Shown in pieces: positions 6,286-11,162 of a stretch of DNA of 12,276 nt. The position numbers and the translations under genes are program-made. Under the pieces are notes generated by a model. It had not been told where the DNA came from, ran no database searches, and saw nothing but the letters and a program-made list of their open reading frames with translations. The stretch comes from a bacterium (GTDB taxonomy: Bacteria > Patescibacteriota > Patescibacteriia > UBA2591 > JAGGZP01): NCBI GenBank assembly GCA_021161965.1, contig JAGGZP010000003.1:1-12276 (forward strand), read 5' to 3'. Numbering within the stretch: the stretch's first letter is position 1; each line of letters opens with the position of its first letter.

Positions 6286-6313
6286 TTGACTATTCAAAAC
6301 TATCTGTTAAAAT
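6286..6313 (+). promoter_or_regulatory. Extended -10 promoter of tRNA-Glu
   Basis: TTGACT (6286-6291, 5 of 6), a 16-bp spacer ending in TGT and TAAAAT (6308-6313, 5 of 6) form a good extended -10 promoter about 23 nt before the tRNA. A bulged inverted repeat (AAAATAACTA / TAGTTTATTTT, 6309-6336) fills the leader right up to the tRNA 5' end. The 213 bp between the two tRNAs otherwise hold only a small stem (AGATTT / AAATCT). Confidence 0.65.
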
Positions 6314-6336
6314 AACTATATCAGGTAGTTTATTTT

Positions 6337-6411
6337 GCCGCCATCGTCTAGTGGCTAGGACACCAGGCTTTCAATCTGGTAACGAGGGTTCGATTCCCTC
6401 TGGCGGTACCA
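6337..6411 (+). tRNA. tRNA-Glu (UUC) with encoded CCA
   Basis: The acceptor stem GCCGCCA / TGGCGGT has a G-T first pair. The D arm is GTC...GAC. The anticodon stem CCAGG / TCTGG encloses the loop CTTTCAA, with anticodon TTC at 6370-6372. The T arm is GAGGG-TTCGATT-CCCTC. Discriminator A (6408) is followed directly by CCA (6409-6411), so the 3' end is encoded, unlike the tRNA-Met upstream. The HD-domain gene begins 19 nt later with no terminator or promoter between. Confidence 0.95.
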
Positions 6412-6430
6412 AAATTATTAAATTAATCAT

Positions 6431-7093
6431 ATGACTACTCTTAAAGAGGTAAAAAATAATCCTTTTGTTCAAGAATTTATTTATCAGACGGAAGTTGCTT
6501 TGAAAGCATTAGAATATACTGAGCACGGTTTTAGACATGCCGAATTAGTTTCAGAAAGGGCAAAAAAGATCGCTCAAGAAATTGGTTTATCAAAGAAGAA
6601 CCAAGAATTAGCAGCGATTGCTGGCTTTTGTCATGATATGGGAAATTTTCTGGGACGAACACAACATCATTATTGGGGAGCGCTTCTTTTTAGTCAGATA
6701 TTTAAAAATAAATTTAGTCCCCGTGATTTATCTTTAATTATGCAAGCAATCGCTAATCATGATAAAGAAGAAATGAAACTTTCTAATCCGATTTCGCCAG
6801 TTGTTGTTTTGGCCGATAAATCAGATGTTCATCGTTCACGTGTTATCACTAAATCAATTAACAAAATTAAAACAGATATTCATGATCGAGTAAATTATGC
6901 GACAACAAAATCAATTATTAAAGTGAATAAAAACAAGAAAAATATTACATTAAATCTAAAAATTGATACAAATTTTGTCCCAATCATTGAATACTTTGAA
7001 ATATTTACTGGTAGAATGATTTACTGTCGAAAAGCCGCTGAATATCTAGGCTACAAATTTGCTTTAGTTATCAATAATTTTAAATTACTTTAG
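6431..7093 (+). CDS. HD-domain phosphohydrolase
   Basis: This 220-residue protein has the metal-binding pattern of the HD superfamily: H36 (FRHAEL), H68-D69 (FCHDMGN), H79/H80 (TQHHYWGA), H110-D111 (IANHDKEE) and D129 (VLADKSDVHRSR). The two extra histidines suggest a two-metal HD enzyme, which typically cleaves phosphomonoesters or nucleotides. The true substrate is unknown. The C-terminal part (about 150-220) is a beta strand (ITLNLKID) plus an amphipathic helix (FEIFTGRMIYCRKAAEYLG) that I do not recognise. The ATG at 6431 has no SD. Its position 19 nt after tRNA-Glu suggests a tRNA-mRNA co-transcript from the promoter at 6286-6313. The gene is followed by 305 bp ending in the infA promoter. 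Confidence 0.85.
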   Translation: MTTLKEVKNNPFVQEFIYQTEVALKALEYTEHGFRHAELVSERAKKIAQEIGLSKKNQELAAIAGFCHDMGNFLGRTQHHYWGALLFSQIFKNKFSPRDLSLIMQAIANHDKEEMKLSNPISPVVVLADKSDVHRSRVITKSINKIKTDIHDRVNYATTKSIIKVNKNKKNITLNLKIDTNFVPIIEYFEIFTGRMIYCRKAAEYLGYKFALVINNFKLL

Positions 7094-7218
7094 ATCCTAA
7101 AACAGAGAGACAGAAGTAGTTCAGTTCAAGCCGCTTTTAATAAAAAAGAAAAATTTATTTGAAACTTATCTTAGTTGTTGAAAATTGTTTGTCGGTAGCC
7201 AGACCTATTCACCAACAG

Positions 7219-7271
7219 GTAGGCATAGGTACCTATCTACAAGGTTTAACCTTGTAGGTATCTCGTAGATA
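7219..7271 (+). repeat. Nested palindromes between the HD gene and the infA promoter
   Basis: ATAGGTACCTAT (7225-7236) is a perfect 12-nt palindrome flanked by GTAG (7219-7222) and CTAC (7237-7240). CTACAAGG-TTTAA-CCTTGTAG (7237-7257) is a perfect 8-bp hairpin. TATCTAC (7234-7240) can also pair with GTAGATA (7265-7271). The same CTAC can therefore pair with three different GTAG segments, giving mutually exclusive folds. An AU-rich tract (AAATATTTATTTTT) follows. It is upstream of the infA promoter, so it would act on the HD transcript (terminator or 3' structure) or as a DNA site. It matches no riboswitch I know. The rest of 7094-7218 shows nothing. Confidence 0.5.
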
Positions 7272-7328
7272 AATATTTATTTTTAATCATTTTAACCTAA
7301 CTATACAAGTAATTAAGGAATTGTTTAT

Positions 7329-7337
7329 TTTTCCACA
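7329..7337 (+). promoter_or_regulatory. DnaA-box-like element upstream of the infA promoter
   Basis: TTTTCCACA differs from the DnaA-box consensus at one position and ends 8 bp before the -35. The longer context, TTGTTTAT...CCACATTTTT.CT, is shared with the tRNA-Met upstream region. Part of the resemblance is simple T-richness. Confidence 0.35.
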
Positions 7338-7345
7338 TTTTTCTA

Positions 7346-7373
7346 TTGACAACATTTTCTTTTGTTTTATAAT
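7346..7373 (+). promoter_or_regulatory. Consensus promoter of the infA-rpsI operon
   Basis: A perfect TTGACA (7346-7351), a 16-bp spacer and a perfect TATAAT (7368-7373) lie 25 bp before the infA ATG. With transcription starting near 7380, the leader is about 19 nt and has no SD. This is the best promoter in the window, as expected for a ribosomal operon. Confidence 0.88.
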
Positions 7374-7398
7374 ATTATCCGACTTTAATAATATTTAG

Positions 7399-7614
7399 AT
7401 GAAAGATAAAGAGTTTTTAGAGGTTAAGGGCATCGTTGAAGAACTTTTGCCATCGACAAAATTTAGAGTAAAATTAGAAAATGGCCAGACAATTTTAGCT
7501 TACTTATCTGGCCGCTTGCGTTTAAATAGAATCAAAATTTTACCCGGTGATGAAGTAAAAATTGAAATAAGCCCTTATGATTTAACAAAAGGAAGAATAG
7601 TTTATCGTTATTAG
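7399..7614 (+). CDS. infA: Translation initiation factor IF-1
   Basis: The 71-residue protein has the full IF-1 length and OB fold. It shows the family signatures VKGIVEELLPSTKFRV, NGQTILAYLSGRLR and RIKILPGDEVKIEISPYDLTKGRIVYRY. It binds the 30S A site and helps IF-2 and IF-3 start translation. It is the first gene of the operon, directly behind the consensus promoter, and lies 9 nt before rpmJ. The ATG at 7399 gives the usual N-terminus. No SD is present. In many bacteria infA follows secY-adk-map; here those genes are absent upstream, so this operon is separated from the spc genes. Confidence 0.97.
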   Translation: MKDKEFLEVKGIVEELLPSTKFRVKLENGQTILAYLSGRLRLNRIKILPGDEVKIEISPYDLTKGRIVYRY

Positions 7615-7623
7615 TGTTTTAAT

Positions 7624-7737
7624 ATGAAAGTAAGGTCATCAGTAAAAAAAATTTGCCGTTTTTGTAAAATTGTTCGTCGAAAAGGACGATTATATGTTAT
7701 TTGTAAAAATCCAAAACATAAACAGAGACAGGGATAA
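7624..7737 (+). CDS. rpmJ: Ribosomal protein bL36
   Basis: This 37-residue protein, read directly from the sequence, begins MKVRSSVKKICRFCKIVRRK and ends KHKQRQG. It is the usual bL36 length and keeps the zinc-binding set C11, C14, C27 and H32 (the zinc-containing form). It is a late-assembling 50S protein. Its place between infA and rpsM is the standard order of the alpha operon. The ATG has no SD; the spacing to infA is 9 nt and to rpsM 21 nt. Confidence 0.96.
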   Translation: MKVRSSVKKICRFCKIVRRKGRLYVICKNPKHKQRQG

Positions 7738-7758
7738 TTTTTAACTTTTATTTTATTT

Positions 7759-8151
7759 ATGGCCGTTCGAATTGCTGGTGTAAACTTGCCCTTAGATAAG
7801 CGAGTTGAAATAGGTTTGACCTATATTTTTGGTATTGGTCGTTCACTTTCAAATAAAATTTTAGCAGAAGCAAAGATTAATCCAAATAAGAGAGTTAAAG
7901 ATCTTAATGCAAAAGAGGTTGATACACTTAAAACAATTATTGAGAAGAAATATCGTGTTGAAGGAGAATTAAAAAGAGAAATTTATGCTCATATCAAAAG
8001 GCTAAAAGATATTGGCTGCTATCGTGGCATTAGACACATTAAACGTCTTCCTGTTCGTGGCCAAAGAACAAGAACAAATTCGCGAACGGTTCGGGGAAAT
8101 GTTCGCCGGACAATGTCTAGTGGACGAAGGCCACCAGCCAAAAAGGTATAA
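7759..8151 (+). CDS. rpsM: Ribosomal protein uS13
   Basis: This 130-residue protein of the 30S head contacts the P-site tRNA and forms intersubunit bridges. Signatures are RIAGVNLPLDKRVEIGLTYI at the N-terminus (with FGIG shortly after), DIGCYRGIRH in the middle, and LPVRGQRTRTNSRT towards the end. It finishes in the basic tail RRPPAKKV. It is slightly longer than the usual 115-125 because of insertions in the helical part. The ATG at 7759 directly precedes the conserved start, with an AT-rich 21-nt leader and no SD. It is followed after 12 nt by rpsK. Confidence 0.97.
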   Translation: MAVRIAGVNLPLDKRVEIGLTYIFGIGRSLSNKILAEAKINPNKRVKDLNAKEVDTLKTIIEKKYRVEGELKREIYAHIKRLKDIGCYRGIRHIKRLPVRGQRTRTNSRTVRGNVRRTMSSGRRPPAKKV

Positions 8152-8163
8152 AATTAGAATTTT

Positions 8164-8550
8164 ATGGCAGTTAAATCAAAAAAAAGCAAGAAAATAACTA
8201 AAAATATTCCGCGCGGCAAAGTTTATATTCAGGCTACTTATAATAATACGATTGTTAGTATCACTGATTTACAAGGAAATGTTTTTGCTTCTGCTTCAGG
8301 CGGAATGGTCGGATTTCATGGTCCTAAGAAAGCAACTCCTTACGCTGCGGGAATAATTGCTAAGCATGCCGCAGAAAAAGCAATAAAGTATGGACTAAAA
8401 GATATTCAGGTGTATGTAAAAGGTGTTGGCGCAGGGAGAGAAGCAGCTATTCGCGCCTTAGCTAACAGTGGTTTAAATATCTTGTCAATTAAAGATGTAA
8501 CACCTATTCCTCATAATGGTTGTCGTCCGCCAAAAGTGCGTAGAGTTTAA
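8164..8550 (+). CDS. rpsK: Ribosomal protein uS11
   Basis: This 128-residue protein of the 30S platform has a basic N-terminus. Conserved segments are YIQATYNNTIVSITDLQGNV, SASGGMVGFHGPKKATPYAA, VYVKGVGAGREAAIRAL and the C-terminal PIPHNGCRPPKVRRV. All conserved blocks are present and the length is normal. It lies 12 nt after rpsM and 9 nt before rpsD, inside the operon. The start is an ATG without SD. Confidence 0.97.
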   Translation: MAVKSKKSKKITKNIPRGKVYIQATYNNTIVSITDLQGNVFASASGGMVGFHGPKKATPYAAGIIAKHAAEKAIKYGLKDIQVYVKGVGAGREAAIRALANSGLNILSIKDVTPIPHNGCRPPKVRRV

Positions 8551-8559
8551 TTTTAAATT

Positions 8560-9180
8560 ATGGGAAAATATTTGAGTGCAAAATGTAAAATTTGTCGGAG
8601 GGTTGGTGAAAAGCTTTTTTTAAAAGGTCGTCGTTGTTATACATCGAAATGTGCTTTAACGAAAAGAAAATATCCTCCGGGACTACATGGACCAAAGGGG
8701 TATCCGCGACTTTCAGAATATGGGCTACAATTAAGAGAGAAGCAAAAGATAAAAAGAGTTTATGGAGTACTTGAAGCTCAATTAAAAAAATATTTTAGAC
8801 AGGCTCGCAGAAAAAGAGAAAATGTGGCCGAAGAATTTTTAAAGCAATTAGAAAAAAGATTAGACAATGTGCTTTATCGTGCAGGATTTTTTACATCAAG
8901 AAATGCATCTCGGCAGGCAATAAATCATAGTCATTTTCTCGTTAATAAGAAAAAAGTAAATATTCCTTCTTATCAAGTGAAAGTTGGTGAAATTATTGAA
9001 GTCAAGAAAGAAGAAATGAAGAAAAAAATTAAGGAAAATATTAGTAAAGAAAAACAAATACCATCTTGGATCCACGTTGATGACAAAAAGTTAACAGTGA
9101 AAATAATCAAAGAACCAGAGAAAGAAGATTTACCAAAAGAATTTGATATAGACCTAGTTACTGCGTTTTATAGCCGATAA
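8560..9180 (+). CDS. rpsD: Ribosomal protein uS4
   Basis: The 206-residue product is a primary 16S rRNA-binding protein of the 30S body. The N-terminus carries a zinc-finger-like set C9-x2-C12-x13-C26-x4-C31, so this is the cysteine-containing form. KYPPGLHGPK follows. The S4 RNA-binding domain begins around residue 98 with KRLDNVLYRAGFFTSRNASR, followed by NHSHFLVNKKKVNIPSYQVK. The family C-terminus is clear (DIDLVTAFYSR). In E. coli uS4 represses its own alpha operon, but the known leader pseudoknot was not recognised here. It is followed by an AT-only 33-nt spacer before rpoA. Confidence 0.97.
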   Translation: MGKYLSAKCKICRRVGEKLFLKGRRCYTSKCALTKRKYPPGLHGPKGYPRLSEYGLQLREKQKIKRVYGVLEAQLKKYFRQARRKRENVAEEFLKQLEKRLDNVLYRAGFFTSRNASRQAINHSHFLVNKKKVNIPSYQVKVGEIIEVKKEEMKKKIKENISKEKQIPSWIHVDDKKLTVKIIKEPEKEDLPKEFDIDLVTAFYSR

Positions 9181-9213
9181 TTTAAATTTATTTAATTTTT
9201 ATAAAATAAAAAT
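9181..9213 (+). promoter_or_regulatory. All-A/T spacer with small inverted repeat before rpoA
   Basis: All 33 bases are A or T. ATTTTTAT-AAA-ATAAAAAT (9195-9213) is a perfect 8-bp inverted repeat ending at the rpoA ATG. It contains TATAAA-like words but no clear -35. It could be an open, ribosome-accessible leader or a weak internal promoter; neither is shown. Confidence 0.3.
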
Positions 9214-10020
9214 ATGATTGATATTTTTTTTCCAAAAAACCTTGAATATGTAAAAAACGAAAAAGAAAATGAGGGCACAATAATAATAGAACCATGCTAT
9301 CCAGGTTATGGTTTAACTTGGGGCAATGCTTTAAGAAGGGTTTTGTTATCGTCTTTGGAGGGAGCAGCTATTTCTGCGGTAAAGATAAAAGGGGCCAAAC
9401 ATGAATTTACGACATTGCCCTATATTAAAGAAGACGTCTTGGAGATAATTTTAAATTTGAAATTGCTGCGGCTTAAAATATTTAGTAACGAACCGGTTAA
9501 ACTTTGTTTGAAAGTTAGTGGCGAAAGGGAAGTAAAGGCATCAGATTTTGAAAAATCATCTAGTTTTGAAATAGTTAATCCAGATCTACATATTGCTACT
9601 TTAACCGACAAAAAGGCGAGTTTACAATTAGAGGCAATTGCTGAAAAAGGATATGGTTATATTCCCTCGGAACAGAAAGATCGTTCAAAATTCGATTTAG
9701 GAACAATTATTGTTGATTCTGTATTTTCTCCTGTTCAAAAAGTTGGTTTAAAGATAGAAAATGTTCGAGTTGGTAAACGAACAGATTTTAATAAAATTAT
9801 TCTTTCGATTAAAACTGATGGCGTTATTAGTCCTTGGGAAGCTTTTGTCCAGGCAGTTAATCTTTTGTCTGAACAATTTGATGTTTTAAAAAAAATGACC
9901 CAAAAGAAGAGCGAAAAACTAATTCCTGTTAAAAAGGCATCAAAAAAAATATCGCGAACTACCAAGAAAAAAAATACAAAAAAAACTAAAAAAGTTAAAA
10001 AAACGAAAAAGAGAAAGTAA
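9214..10020 (+). CDS. rpoA: RNA polymerase subunit alpha lacking the C-terminal domain
   Basis: The 268-residue protein has the complete alpha N-terminal domain (dimerisation and beta/beta-prime docking). Conserved blocks are EPCYPGYGLTWGNALRRVLL (26-45), GAAISAVKIKG (50-60), HEFTTLPYIKEDV (63-75), GYGYIPSEQ (146-154) and ISPWEAFVQAVNLL (205-218). The usual linker and C-terminal domain (about 80 residues with two HhH-like motifs, binding UP elements and activators) are missing. Residues 229-268 are instead a Lys/Thr/Ser tail with no hydrophobic core. Bacterial alpha is normally about 310-340 residues. The stop is followed after 1 nt by rplQ, so no lost domain lies behind a frameshift. The tail coding sequence has several A7-A8 runs. 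Confidence 0.95.
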   Translation: MIDIFFPKNLEYVKNEKENEGTIIIEPCYPGYGLTWGNALRRVLLSSLEGAAISAVKIKGAKHEFTTLPYIKEDVLEIILNLKLLRLKIFSNEPVKLCLKVSGEREVKASDFEKSSSFEIVNPDLHIATLTDKKASLQLEAIAEKGYGYIPSEQKDRSKFDLGTIIVDSVFSPVQKVGLKIENVRVGKRTDFNKIILSIKTDGVISPWEAFVQAVNLLSEQFDVLKKMTQKKSEKLIPVKKASKKISRTTKKKNTKKTKKVKKTKKRK

Positions 10021-10021
10021 T

Positions 10022-10372
10022 ATGCGTCACCGAAAAAAGAAGAAAATTTTATCAAGAAAAAAATCGGCAAGAGATGCTTTATTACGTAGTTTGGCGGTAA
10101 ATTTTATTTTTGCCGAAAAAATAAAAACGACGAATGCCAAGGCAAAAGCGTTTCGACCTTATATTGAGAATTTAATTAGCCGTGCGAGAGAAACAAATTT
10201 GACGAATCGTCGGTATGTTCTAAAATTTTTACAGAATGAGAAGGCAGTTAACAAATTATTTAATGAAATTGCTCCCCGTTATAAGGAAAGAAAAGGTGGT
10301 TACACTAGAATTTTAAAATTGGGAAGGCGAAAAGGCGATGGCGCCGAATTAAGTTTAATTAAATTAGCCTAA
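10022..10372 (+). CDS. rplQ: Ribosomal protein bL17
   Basis: This 116-residue 50S protein lies near the exit tunnel. The start MRHRKKKKILSRKKSARDAL, then LLRSLAVNFIF and KIKTTNAKAKAFRPYIENLI, are characteristic, and the end is GGYTRILKLGRRKGDGAELSL, as in the family. It starts 1 nt after the rpoA stop, so translation is probably coupled. It is 2 nt before rplM. The length is normal for bacterial bL17 without the longer C-terminal extensions. Confidence 0.96.
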   Translation: MRHRKKKKILSRKKSARDALLRSLAVNFIFAEKIKTTNAKAKAFRPYIENLISRARETNLTNRRYVLKFLQNEKAVNKLFNEIAPRYKERKGGYTRILKLGRRKGDGAELSLIKLA

Positions 10373-10374
10373 AT

Positions 10375-10731
10375 ATGGAAAAAGAGAAAAAAAATATTTA
10401 TAGAATAGATGCATCCGGCAAAGCATTAGGTAGATTAGCCTCGGAAATAGCTGTGATTTTAATAGAGAAAAATAAACCATCTTATCTCCCTTATAAAAAA
10501 GAGGGAAATTTAGTGATTGTTGAAAATGTCGATAAAATGAAAATTACCGGAAAAAAGTTATGGAAAAAAATATATTATCACCATACTGGTTACCCCGGAC
10601 ATTTAAAGCAGAAAAAGATGATTGAAATTTTTAAAGAAAATCCGGCGGAGATTTTAAAAAGAGCCATTTTCGGCATGCTTCCAAAAAATAAGTTAAGAAA
10701 ACAAATGATTAAGCAGGTAAAATTTGAATAG
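10375..10731 (+). CDS. rplM: Ribosomal protein uL13, C-terminally short
   Basis: This 118-residue primary assembly protein of the 50S subunit shows IDASGKALGRLASEIAV, KITGKKLWKKIYYHHTGYPG and AIFGMLPKNKLRKQMIKQVK. It stops just after the segment that in E. coli (142 residues) is followed by about 20 more residues containing the conserved Y-G...H-x-H/AQ-P tail. The first residues (MEKEKKNIYR) are charged and replace the usual N-terminal stretch. The core fold is intact. It lies between rplQ and rpsI with 2-nt gaps on both sides. The uL13-uS9 pair is widely conserved in bacteria. Confidence 0.95.
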   Translation: MEKEKKNIYRIDASGKALGRLASEIAVILIEKNKPSYLPYKKEGNLVIVENVDKMKITGKKLWKKIYYHHTGYPGHLKQKKMIEIFKENPAEILKRAIFGMLPKNKLRKQMIKQVKFE

Positions 10732-10733
10732 TT

Positions 10734-11138
10734 ATGAAAAAATCTAAAGCTCAAAAAAAATTTTTTATTGGTAAAAGAAAAACAGCTACTGCTCAAGTTG
10801 AAATTCTCCCCAAAAAGAATGGGAAGATTATTATAAATAAAATGAAATTTGAAGAATATTTCCCCTGGATTGAATGGCAGAAGATAATAGAAGAACCACT
10901 AAGATTAACCAACTTACTTAATAAGTATGATATTTTTGTTAAGGTAAAAGGCGGAGGAAAAAAATCTCAGGCAGAAGCTATTAGATTAGGATTGGCACGC
11001 GCATTGGCCTCAATAAATTTAGATTTAAGAAAAATATTAAAGAAAGCGAAACTTCTTACACGTGATGCACGGATTAAAGAAAGAAAGAAGCCGGGGTTAA
11101 AACGTGCTCGCCGTGCTCCGCAATGGTCGAAACGATAA
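10734..11138 (+). CDS. rpsI: Ribosomal protein uS9
   Basis: This 134-residue 30S protein has a C-terminal tail that reaches the P-site tRNA anticodon loop. Signatures are FFIGKRKTATAQVEI at the start, IFVKVKGGGKKSQAEAIRLG then LARAL in the middle, and KERKKPGLKRARRAPQWSKR at the end, with the universally kept final SKR. The length is normal. It is the last ribosomal gene of the operon. The next open frame begins 24 nt later with no terminator hairpin between, so transcription probably continues into it. Confidence 0.96.
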   Translation: MKKSKAQKKFFIGKRKTATAQVEILPKKNGKIIINKMKFEEYFPWIEWQKIIEEPLRLTNLLNKYDIFVKVKGGGKKSQAEAIRLGLARALASINLDLRKILKKAKLLTRDARIKERKKPGLKRARRAPQWSKR

Positions 11139-11162
11139 ACTTTGGGGCATATAAAAATTAAA

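Noticed and set aside
7219..7271. T-box or other known riboswitch before infA
   Set aside because: It lacks the conserved T-box sequence and lies upstream of the promoter, so it would not be in the infA mRNA.
7201..7271. CRISPR array or regular spaced repeats
   Set aside because: The repeated words are only 4-6 nt and not regularly spaced; no cas gene is present.
8012..8197. 61-codon plus-strand frame overlapping the end of rpsM and start of rpsK
   Set aside because: It is a shadow of two certain ribosomal genes in another frame, with no start signal of its own and no recognisable protein.
9887..10020. Possible frameshift in the A-runs of rpoA hiding a C-terminal domain
   Set aside because: rplQ begins 1 nt after the stop and is intact, so there is no room for an 80-residue domain in any frame.
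9735..10070. 111-codon minus-strand frame opposite the rpoA tail
   Set aside because: It is a Phe/Leu-rich antisense reading of the lysine codons of rpoA and the start of rplQ. The composition is an artefact of AAA runs.
34..11138. TGA read as glycine (SR1/Gracilibacteria code)
   Set aside because: No in-frame TGA is needed in any recognised gene; tryptophan is TGG and TGA ends the zinc-ribbon gene.
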